Of a DNA stretch of 64,000 nt, positions 33,437 to 42,541 are shown piece after piece. Positions within the stretch are counted from its first letter, which is position 1. The number at the start of each line of letters is the position of its first letter. The notes beneath the pieces are model-generated. The model had not been told where the DNA came from, made no database searches, and saw only the letters and a list, made by a program, of their open reading frames with translations. The DNA comes from CAZGOM01 sp964542875 (GTDB taxonomy: Bacteria; Planctomycetota; Phycisphaerae; Phycisphaerales; Phycisphaeraceae): positions 1 through 64,000 of the forward strand of contig CAZIWA010000011.1 in the NCBI GenBank assembly GCA_964542875.1, written 5' to 3'. The translations under genes and the position numbers were made by a program.

Positions 33437-34399
33437 CTACTTGAGATTTTCGACGATAAGCGCGGTGTTGGCCTTCATGAGCCCGATGTAGGTGCCGGTG
33501 GGGGAGCCTTCGGGGCCGAGGGTGTCGGTGTTTAAGCCGAGGATGATTTTGACGCCGGCGTCTTTGGCGACGCGGGCCAGCAGGCGGTTGCTGGTGTGGC
33601 CGTGGCTGTGTGCGTGATTGGAGTGTGAGTGGCCGTGATCGTGGGAGCTTTCGCCGGCTTCGCCGAAGATGACGGGAACGTTGGACGCTTTGATTTCCTT
33701 GATGATCTCAGAGAGGCGCTTGGCGCTGGGTTCGGTTTCCTCGCTGGTGCTGAGGCCCTGGAGGCCGGGGAGCACCTGGAAGCCGTAACGGGCGGCGTAA
33801 TAGCCCATGGCGTTGTGCGGGGTGAAGAGCTTGCGTTTGTCCTGAGGGATTTGGTCGACCTGGGTTTTGATCCAGGTGTCCAGACCGGTGAGGTCCTGAG
33901 TGAGGGCAGCGGCGTTGGCGTCGAAGGCTGCTTTGGCGGTGGGTTTGACCTGGGCGAGGGCAGCGGCGATTTTTTCCCCGGCCTGGGCGGCAAGGATGGG
34001 GTCTTGCCAGAAGTGGGGGTCTTGCTGGGTTTTGGGATCGACCAAGATTAAGAGGGTGGCTTTGGCACGGGCGTTTTTGGCAAGGCCGGTCATCCAGTCG
34101 TCAAAGCCGGAGCCGACCATGATGACGACGTCCGCAGTGGCCAGGAGCGAGGCGTCCTGCGGGGTGGGCTCGTACTGGTGGGCGTCTGCCCCGGCGCCGG
34201 CAATGATGGAAACCAGGCCGTCTGAGCCGACGACGCGGCGGGCGAGATCGCCGGGGATGGGGGTGCTGACGACGACGTGGATGCCACCTGGCGGGAGATT
34301 GACGGTGCTGGAGCGCTTGCCTGGGCCGGCGCCAGTCATGGCCCAGGCGAAGCCCGCCAGGAGTGCCAGACCGAGGATGAGCGCGACGGCATAACGCAT
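33437..34399 (-). CDS. znuA: Zinc/manganese ABC transporter substrate-binding protein (ZnuA-like)
   Basis: 320 residues from ATG 34399, which has GGAAGG about 8 bases upstream. N-terminal hydrophobic signal/anchor (VALILGLALLAGFAWAM). Cluster-9 (TroA/ZnuA) features: IHVVVSTPIPGDLARRVVG, DAHQYEPTPQD with a ligand His, DPHFWQDP, and FTPHNAMGYYAARYGF with another. The His-rich stretch HDHGHSHSNHAHSHGH lies near residue 270, further along than usual. It captures zinc outside the cytoplasmic membrane. No permease or ATPase gene adjoins; the divergent neighbour is a Fur-family regulator. Confidence 0.9.
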   Translation of the reverse strand: MRYAVALILGLALLAGFAWAMTGAGPGKRSSTVNLPPGGIHVVVSTPIPGDLARRVVGSDGLVSIIAGAGADAHQYEPTPQDASLLATADVVIMVGSGFDDWMTGLAKNARAKATLLILVDPKTQQDPHFWQDPILAAQAGEKIAAALAQVKPTAKAAFDANAAALTQDLTGLDTWIKTQVDQIPQDKRKLFTPHNAMGYYAARYGFQVLPGLQGLSTSEETEPSAKRLSEIIKEIKASNVPVIFGEAGESSHDHGHSHSNHAHSHGHTSNRLLARVAKDAGVKIILGLNTDTLGPEGSPTGTYIGLMKANTALIVENLK

Positions 34400-34493
34400 C
34401 AAGGCAGCCTTCCAGCTTCGGACTTTACGGCAATCGCCGGTACGATAAGGGGCCCGGGTCCGGCTTTTGAAGTTTCAAGAGCCGGGAGAGTAA

Positions 34494-34509
34494 TGATAAG
34501 CATTTATCA
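34494..34509. promoter_or_regulatory. Fur/Zur-type box between znuA and its regulator
   Basis: TGATAA-GCAT-TTATCA, a 16-base palindrome inside TAATGATAAGCATTTATCAAT. It resembles Fur-family boxes (repeated GATAAT/ATTATC). It lies 22 bases before the regulator GTG and 95 bases before znuA, a suitable position for autoregulation. Confidence 0.7.
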
Positions 34510-34530
34510 ATAAGAATCAAGGAGCGGTCC

Positions 34531-34941
34531 GTGATCCGAAGCACCCGTCAACGTCAGGTGATCCGGGAGGTGTTTGAAAAGGCAGGCAGACCGTTGTTGC
34601 CTGGCGAGGTGCTTGAGGTTGGGAAGGGGACGCTTGCAAACCTCGGGATCGCGACGGTTTATCGGACGCTGGGCGACCTGACGCGTGAAGGCTGGCTGCG
34701 CGAGGTGAACCTGCCTGGCGAGAACGCACGCTACGAGCGGGCGCTGCCCGTGCATCACCACTTTTTCCGGTGCACGAATTGTGAAAAAGTGTTTGAGCTG
34801 CCCGGCTGCGTGCCAGGGCTGGAGAAGATGCTGCCGGAAGGGTTTGTGATGTCCGGGCATGACATCACGATCTATGGGATGTGCATGGATTGCCGGTCGG
34901 GAAAAAAGGGTGTGAAGAAGGGTGTGGGGTCTAAGGTTTAG
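34531..34941 (+). CDS. Fur-family metalloregulator, probably Zur
   Basis: 136 residues from GTG 34531 with AAGGAG 6 bases upstream. Winged helix RSTRQRQVIREVFEKAGRPL, recognition segment GIATVYRTLGDLTREGWL, metal-site HHHFFRCTNCEKVFELPGC and second CxxC MCMDC. The Cys4 structural site is complete. Genetic linkage to a zinc-binding protein points to Zur rather than an iron or peroxide sensor. The C-terminal KKGVKKGVGSKV tail and stop come from a repeat-family sequence and may not be functional. Confidence 0.86.
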   Translation: MIRSTRQRQVIREVFEKAGRPLLPGEVLEVGKGTLANLGIATVYRTLGDLTREGWLREVNLPGENARYERALPVHHHFFRCTNCEKVFELPGCVPGLEKMLPEGFVMSGHDITIYGMCMDCRSGKKGVKKGVGSKV

Positions 34942-34957
34942 GGTCTGGTCAGAGGGG
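34926..34957. repeat. GGTCTGGTCAGAGGG repeat, copy 2
   Basis: GGGGTCTAAGGTTTAGGGTC then TGGTCAGAGGGG. It supplies the last codons and TAG of the Zur-like gene. Same family as 26913-26940 and 38167-38206. Confidence 0.75.
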
Positions 34958-34986
34958 ACTAAGTAAAGATTTATTGGGAAAAAGGG

Positions 34987-35026
34987 TTGACGGGTGTCTG
35001 GCGGGGTGTATGGTATGTAATACATA
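34987..35026 (+). promoter_or_regulatory. Promoter and operator of the padR operon
   Basis: TTGACG (34987-34992), a 16-base spacer, TATGGT (35009-35014). Overlapping and following the -10 is TATGTA-A-TACATA (35014-35026), a perfect 6-1-6 palindrome of the ATGT/ACAT type bound by PadR proteins. The PadR gene starts 17 bases later, so autorepression is likely. Confidence 0.8.
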
Positions 35027-35042
35027 GTATAGGAGGCAGGCT

Positions 35043-35390
35043 ATGCGGGTTGAAAGCGATTTGATGCGAGGCGCCGGACCGACCGCGGTGCTGCAATTGT
35101 TGTCTAAAGGGGAGATGTACGGCTACGAGCTTGTGCAGGAACTGGACAAGCAGAGCAAGGGGATTCTGGCGATGGGGGACTCCACGCTTTACCCGATGCT
35201 TTACAACCTGGAGGCCAAGGGGCTGATTGCATCGCGTGTGGACGAGACGGGGCCGCGGCCCAGGCGGTATTACCGGTTGACGGACAAAGGCACGGGGAAG
35301 CTGGCTGAGAGCAAGGCGCAGTGGCAGGGGTTGGTGGAAGCGATGGGATTGCTGGGTGTGGTGCCGGAGCCGGCGGGGGGTGGGCGATGA
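35043..35390 (+). CDS. PadR-family transcriptional regulator
   Basis: 115 residues. PadR winged helix: GPTAVLQLLSKGEMYGYELV, GDSTLYPMLYNLEAKGLIAS and RPRRYYRLTDKGTGKL, followed by a short helical tail for dimerisation. AGGAGG lies upstream of the ATG. Its stop overlaps the next ATG (ATGA), so it is translated together with the membrane protein. Such PadR plus membrane-protein pairs are common where the membrane protein starts with a permease-prefix-like domain. Confidence 0.92.
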   Translation: MRVESDLMRGAGPTAVLQLLSKGEMYGYELVQELDKQSKGILAMGDSTLYPMLYNLEAKGLIASRVDETGPRPRRYYRLTDKGTGKLAESKAQWQGLVEAMGLLGVVPEPAGGGR

Positions 35391-37246
35391 TGGTGTTACC
35401 GCCTTCGATGTTTGAACGGCTGCGCACCACCCCATTGCGTGATCTGGTGCGCGGGCGTGTGTCGGGTTCCCTGGCTTGGCGCAGACACATCGCCATTTGC
35501 GGGTTGCCGGAGGAGCTTAAAGGCGTTGTGCTGGACGTGACGCGGCGCACGAGGCTTTGGCGGTTTGAGAAGGTGGAAGTGGCGCAGGAGCTGATTGCGC
35601 ATTTTTACGATGGGCTGGATTCCGGGGCCAGCCCAGGGGAATTGATCGAGCGGTTTGGGGATGTGAAGACCGCGGCGAAGCTGATCAAGCGGGCCAAGAA
35701 GAGGAACCGGCCCTGGCCGTGGCATGTGTGGCGAAGGAGTGTGCAGGCGGTGGGGGTGTTGTTCCTGGCTTATGCGGGGATGGCGGTGTGGTTCTTGATG
35801 CAGACGCCCGTGGTGTCCATGGATTATGCAGCGCAGTTCAATGCCAAGGTTGATGAGGTGCCGCAGGAGCAATTGGCATGGCAGGGATATTTGGATGCGT
35901 GGACCATAGGAAATTTAGAAAGGATATCGACGGATTGTTTTTATATCACCGGTAACGACAGCAAAGGTGAGCCAACAATGGACGCGCTTTACCCTCAGGA
36001 TGCTGCGTGGGGCAAGGCGCGGGCAGTGCTTCAAAAAGAATCATCACTGCTGGCAAGCCTGCGTAGCGCGGGGCAGAAGCCCACGCTTGGCTTGCGGGTG
36101 AATTCACGTCTTGGGCTGGAGTCGTGGCGGGCACTTCCATTCCGGCTTGATACGCAATGGCTGGGATCATCGCAGCCTCCTGACACGGCAACGCTGCACA
36201 TGAGTTTCTTAAGCAGGATGCGAAAGAGCGCGACGCTGCTTGCGAATGACATGCTGGATGCTGCTGATGCGGGTGCGCCAGGGCGGGCCGCAGAAGACTA
36301 CAAAGCGCTGGTGGGAATGTCCCTGCAACTGCATGGATATGACATGGTGACGGGCATGGTTTCGCTGTCGGTGTACTCGCTGGCCAATGAAAACATGGCG
36401 TTGGTGATGACGCGGCATCCGGGATTGTTTTCACGGGAGCAGCTGGAGGATCTTGCAAACAGCACAGCTCGCGGACGGGCCGTATGCCAAGCGGTATATC
36501 CGCTGGAGAAGATGCGCATGATGAATCTGCTCCAGCACATCTATTCAGATGATGGGGGAGGAGATGGAAACTTTACGCTTGCGGGGTATCTATGGTGGAA
36601 AAATGATATGGGGTGGAACAGCGGAATCGGATACGGCAAAGATAGATTGTTGATGACGGCATTGCTTCCGCCCGTGGTTTTGGGGCAGTATTCACGGCGT
36701 CAAGCGGAAGAATACCTGAATGCGTATTTCAACGAGCTGGAACGCCGGGGAAGGCAGCGGATTTGGGAGCCAGATTTGGCGGATTATGGAAATGGAAGGG
36801 GAGAATCGTTTCAAGCGGCTTTTGCGCGCACTCAGGGAGGAACGGCTGCTTGGCGAAATGCTTGGATATGGCGAGCTTTGCCGATGTCCGTCGTAAGCTT
36901 TCCGACGATGCAGATTGTTGGAGCCAATGCCGAGGCGCTCAGGGTTGTTCTGGCGCTGGAGGCTTATAAACGTGACCGGGGACGATATCCCATATTGTTA
37001 GGGGAGTTGGCGCCGGGTTATCTGACGGAGCTGCCCGTGGATCCGAGCACAGGCAAGGCGCTGTTGCTGCGGTATGAAGCGGGCATGCCGGTTGTTTATG
37101 GGCGAGGGCTCGACGGCCATGATGATGGCGGCGTATTGGAGCCGTTGCCTGTGGGGCGGCGGAAGGCTTCAACGATGCCGCCGAAATATGGGGAGGAGAA
37201 GGACTGGATTTTGTTTCCGGTGCGGATGAGGTTGGAACGCAAGTGA
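35387..37246 (+). CDS. Membrane-anchored protein with permease-prefix-like N-terminus, function unknown
   Basis: 619 residues from ATG 35387 (ATGA overlap with padR). Residues 1-100 are basic and helical (RTRLWRFEKVEVAQELIAHF, SPGELIERFGDVKTAAKLIK), resembling the cytosolic prefix found with PadR-linked permeases. One transmembrane helix follows at about 115-135 (VGVLFLAYAGMAVWFLM). The remaining 480 residues should be extracytoplasmic. The C-terminus RGRYPILLGELAPGYLTELP then VDPSTGKALLLRY resembles the end of planctomycete exported proteins with a pseudopilin-like tail. I cannot assign a function. Confidence 0.82.
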   Translation: MMVLPPSMFERLRTTPLRDLVRGRVSGSLAWRRHIAICGLPEELKGVVLDVTRRTRLWRFEKVEVAQELIAHFYDGLDSGASPGELIERFGDVKTAAKLIKRAKKRNRPWPWHVWRRSVQAVGVLFLAYAGMAVWFLMQTPVVSMDYAAQFNAKVDEVPQEQLAWQGYLDAWTIGNLERISTDCFYITGNDSKGEPTMDALYPQDAAWGKARAVLQKESSLLASLRSAGQKPTLGLRVNSRLGLESWRALPFRLDTQWLGSSQPPDTATLHMSFLSRMRKSATLLANDMLDAADAGAPGRAAEDYKALVGMSLQLHGYDMVTGMVSLSVYSLANENMALVMTRHPGLFSREQLEDLANSTARGRAVCQAVYPLEKMRMMNLLQHIYSDDGGGDGNFTLAGYLWWKNDMGWNSGIGYGKDRLLMTALLPPVVLGQYSRRQAEEYLNAYFNELERRGRQRIWEPDLADYGNGRGESFQAAFARTQGGTAAWRNAWIWRALPMSVVSFPTMQIVGANAEALRVVLALEAYKRDRGRYPILLGELAPGYLTELPVDPSTGKALLLRYEAGMPVVYGRGLDGHDDGGVLEPLPVGRRKASTMPPKYGEEKDWILFPVRMRLERK

Positions 37247-37402
37247 GAGTTGATGCGTGTTATCAGACGCTGGTTCAACCTGGGGGGATTTGCGGGGGAA
37301 TTGGTGATGGCGGAGGGGATGTCGCGTCGATGAATTAAGACCACGGCAGGATGCCGGGTTTTTATTCGTATCAGTGTTCACCTTAGTTGCACGGAGGCAA
37401 CC

Positions 37403-38155
37403 ATGGCGAGGCCATCATTTGGCAATTGGTTAGGCATGTTGATCGTCGGTGTGTTCTTCGCCGGGGCGGTGGTTTTTTCCACGCACCTGGCGACGCGGAG
37501 CCTGGAGAAGGTGAAGATCCGAGATCAGAGCTTGAGGGTGAAGGGGACGGCGGAGCGATTGATCGATGCGGATTATGCGACGTGGTCCGGTGAGTTTGAG
37601 GTGCGGGCGCCGGTGATGACCGACGCCTACAAATCCCTTGAAGAAAGCCGGAAGCGGCTGGTGGACTATCTGGGAAGCAAGGGATTTACGGGAGACAAGG
37701 TGTGGCTGGGACCGGTGGGGATTCAAAAGCGGTTTGAAAGAGATAAAGAGGGGCGCGAGACCAACAGGATCGAGAGCTATGTGCTGTCACAGTCGTACGC
37801 GATTTCCGGGGCGGGTGCGGAGGTGGACAAGGTGGCCCAAACGGCGCGCGATGCGAGCCAGCTCATCGCGCAAGGGGTGGAGCTGGACGCCGGACAGCCG
37901 GCATACCTGTGCACGAAGCTGCCGGAGATGAAGATGGAAATGCTCTCGGAGGCGTCGGGCAATGCGTATGACCGGGCATTGCGGCTGGCGGAGCCGAGCA
38001 AATCCCGGCTGGGCGCGATGCGGAGCGCGAGCCAGGGGGTGTTTCAGGTGACACCGGTGCACTCCAATGAAGTGTCTGACCAGGGGATCAGCGATACGTC
38101 GTCACGGGCCAAGCGGGTGCGGGCGGTGGTGACGGTGGAGTATGGGTTGGAGTGA
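37403..38155 (+). CDS. SIMPL-domain (DUF541) protein
   Basis: 250 residues. One N-terminal hydrophobic segment (WLGMLIVGVFFAGAVVFSTH) anchors or exports the protein. The rest fits the SIMPL domain: LRVKGTAERLIDADYATWSG, then SRKRLVDYLGSKGF, YAISGAGAEVDKVAQTARDA and RAKRVRAVVTVEYGLE as the last strand. SIMPL proteins are periplasmic or membrane-bound with unclear roles in oxidative stress or signalling. CGGAGG precedes the ATG at 5-6 bases. Confidence 0.88.
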   Translation: MARPSFGNWLGMLIVGVFFAGAVVFSTHLATRSLEKVKIRDQSLRVKGTAERLIDADYATWSGEFEVRAPVMTDAYKSLEESRKRLVDYLGSKGFTGDKVWLGPVGIQKRFERDKEGRETNRIESYVLSQSYAISGAGAEVDKVAQTARDASQLIAQGVELDAGQPAYLCTKLPEMKMEMLSEASGNAYDRALRLAEPSKSRLGAMRSASQGVFQVTPVHSNEVSDQGISDTSSRAKRVRAVVTVEYGLE

Positions 38156-38166
38156 TTGATGAAGAA

Positions 38167-38206
38167 GGGTCTGGGGTTCGGGGTCTGGGGTCTGGTCAGA
38201 GGGGGG
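38167..38206. repeat. GGTCTGGTCAGAGGG repeat, copy 3
   Basis: GGGTCTGGGGTTCGGGGTCT then GGGGTCTGGTCAGAGGGGGG, starting 12 bases after the SIMPL stop. The longest of three copies. Confidence 0.75.
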
Positions 38207-38281
38207 AGAGAAAAGATGTTGCGTGTGCTGTGTCACGTGTCGAAGAGAGGAGTTGAAGGGGTGCAGGAGGGAGTCGCATGA

Positions 38282-40468
<2,187 letters not shown>

Positions 40469-40478
40469 TTTGTTTTGC

Positions 40479-41564
40479 TCAGGGCTTGGCCTGCTGCTGC
40501 GGGGCCAGGGAATCGGCAAACGCCGCCAGGACTCGTGTGCCCAGTTCGCGTCCGGCCTCCTGGAGGGATTTTTTTGCCGCTGTGTTTTCTCCCAGGTCGA
40601 CCGCTTTGGTGTTGGCGCGGTCGGCCAGAAAAACAGATCCATTGCTGCGATTGATGATGTTGATCTCCGCGCGTCCGGAGCAGCCCACCAGGTTGCCGAA
40701 GCGTCCGTTGAATTCGCTGAAGGACTTGCCGACGATCACGTATTGGGCCTGATCAAGCGATTGCGGCCAGGCCTTGGGGCCCTGGAGGTTGTTTTCCTTG
40801 TCCTTGTCTTTGACGACGTCGGCCAAGTCATTTTGAGGCACATCCACCAATTCAAACCCCGCGTCGCCGAGCATTTTTTTGATTTCGGTTTCCACCGCGG
40901 GGTCCACGATGGGGCGCGGTGGGCCGGCGTAATGGGTTTCCGTGATGACAACGGCGATGCGCGGCTTGTTCTTTACCGCGGCCAGGCGCGCCTTGTATGC
41001 GGGCGCCGGATCGACGGGCTCGGGCTTGCCCAGGAGGGCGACGCCTTTGGTGCTCAAATATTGCCCCATTTCACTGGCAGCGGCGACGACCGCTTCCTCC
41101 AAGCCGGCCTCACCTACGGGCACCAGCACCACTTTGGAAAGCGTGGTTTCGGTCCCGATCGCCTTGAGGGCCAGGCGAGGCTTTTCCTTGCCGATGAGCC
41201 GACCGGTCACGATGACGTTGGCGCCGACGATCTTTCCCACCTTCAGCGTGGTCTGGTCGGAGAGCCCCGAGAGTGCAAGCTCCTGCTCTTCGAAGATTTT
41301 CTGGATCGAGGGCCGCTCAATGGTCTGCAGTCCCTTCTCGGCGGAGAGCACGCCGCTGACAAGGTCTCCAAGCTCCTTGGTTTGCTTGGGAATGCTGCTG
41401 ACGTCCAGGTCCAGGACGGCGATGCGCAATTTGGCCGCTGCCTGGTCGGAAGGCTGCGCGGGCGTGGTTTGCGGGGCAGGATCGGCGGCCTGGGCCGTGA
41501 GGGGCAGTGCGGCGCAGAGCAGGCAGACAAGCGCATATCCATAGGCTGTGGGCTTGATGTTCAT
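40479..41564 (-). CDS. CsgG-like exported protein, small partner
   Basis: 361 residues from ATG 41564, which overlaps the stop of the previous gene (ATGA) and has GAAAGG upstream. Signal peptide YALVCLLCAALPLTAQAAD. Residues about 45-190 are CsgG-like: LRIAVLDLDVSSIPKQTKEL, QTIERPSIQKIFEEQELALS, KVGKIVGANVIVTGRLIGKE. A second copy of the fold is suggested further on (PRIAVVITETHYAGPPRPIV, DPAVETEIKKMLGDAGFELV, QYVIVGKSFSEFNGRFGNLV). It is the third gene of a translationally coupled set and probably works with the giant CsgG/ankyrin protein at the envelope. Confidence 0.8.
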   Translation of the reverse strand: MNIKPTAYGYALVCLLCAALPLTAQAADPAPQTTPAQPSDQAAAKLRIAVLDLDVSSIPKQTKELGDLVSGVLSAEKGLQTIERPSIQKIFEEQELALSGLSDQTTLKVGKIVGANVIVTGRLIGKEKPRLALKAIGTETTLSKVVLVPVGEAGLEEAVVAAASEMGQYLSTKGVALLGKPEPVDPAPAYKARLAAVKNKPRIAVVITETHYAGPPRPIVDPAVETEIKKMLGDAGFELVDVPQNDLADVVKDKDKENNLQGPKAWPQSLDQAQYVIVGKSFSEFNGRFGNLVGCSGRAEINIINRSNGSVFLADRANTKAVDLGENTAAKKSLQEAGRELGTRVLAAFADSLAPQQQAKP

Positions 41565-42541
41565 GGCGTTGGCCTTTCCGGTCTGGGATTCGAGGCGGCG
41601 TGAAGCGGGCGCGGATCGATTGCGAGAGAGAGGGTGTTTTTCACAAGCGTCTGCAAAACAGGGTGCTGCTTGATGTCGTCCTGGGTGGAAAGGGCGATGC
41701 AGACCCATCCCTGGCCGACAGGTTTTGTCACGCTGACGGCCCGGTTTGAGGCCTGTTTGTCGTTGGGCAGGTGGCTTAGGACGGTCCATGCGGACGCAGC
41801 CGCCGAGATATCTAAAGCAAGCGGCGTTTTTTCAAAAGCGGCGGCCAGCGGCACGGGAGGGATGTCCAGATAGAGGGGGCCGGGGTTGGCGGGATTGACG
41901 ATGCGCGCCGTTTTTCCGGGGGGCACCAGGGGTATGCCGAGCAATTCCCCGGCGTCGGACGAAGGCTGGCCGTAGACCAGCACAATGGCACCGGATCTGG
42001 CGGCCTCGAGCAGTTTGGCTCCCGTGTCCTTGTCGACATCGCGTGCGCGGGCGATCACCACGCGCGGCTTGTCATCGGCCTTCTTCTGGCTCATCGCGAC
42101 CGCGGGGACCGATTTACCCGTGAGCCATTGATCCAACCCGGAATCGCCGCCGACGGTCATCACCGATCTGGCGGGGAGACGTCGACCGGCAAATTCCAGG
42201 TCCGGTTCAGGGGCTACCCAGATGGATGCGCTTCCTTGGGAAAGAGGGGCCTTATCGGTTTGCGCTTCGCCAGCGGCGCGGACGCGGTATTCCAGCTTTA
42301 GGGAGATGCCGGTGCGTGTCTGGGGAGCTTTGAGCTTCACGAGGGCTTTGCCGGTTTTGGCATCGATGGACTCGGTCCCGGAAGCCACCACGGTTTTGTT
42401 CATGCTCAGGACCCATTGGGCCACCAGCCCGGCAGGAGCCGGCTGGCCATCGGCGGAGGTGATCTCAAAGTGCACGTCGGAGCCGGCCACCCAGAGGCCC
42501 TGCTGAAAGAGAATCAGGACAAACAAAAGCGCGGCGTTCAT
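41561..42541 (-). CDS. Exported protein of unknown function in the CsgG/ankyrin operon
   Basis: 326 residues. Hydrophobic N-terminus AALLFVLILFQQGLWVAGS is a signal peptide. The first 110 residues are beta-rich with a macroglobulin/Ig-like look (DVHFEITSADGQPAPAGLVA, LKLEYRVRAAGEAQTDKA). The rest is alpha/beta (RVVIARARDVDKDTGAKLLE, ARSGAIVLVYGQPSSDAGEL), similar in style to glutamine-amidotransferase-like folds in planctomycete surface proteins. I do not recognise a family. Start and stop overlap both neighbours by four bases, so its dosage is tied to theirs. Confidence 0.75.
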   Translation of the reverse strand: MNAALLFVLILFQQGLWVAGSDVHFEITSADGQPAPAGLVAQWVLSMNKTVVASGTESIDAKTGKALVKLKAPQTRTGISLKLEYRVRAAGEAQTDKAPLSQGSASIWVAPEPDLEFAGRRLPARSVMTVGGDSGLDQWLTGKSVPAVAMSQKKADDKPRVVIARARDVDKDTGAKLLEAARSGAIVLVYGQPSSDAGELLGIPLVPPGKTARIVNPANPGPLYLDIPPVPLAAAFEKTPLALDISAAASAWTVLSHLPNDKQASNRAVSVTKPVGQGWVCIALSTQDDIKQHPVLQTLVKNTLSLAIDPRPLHAASNPRPERPTP

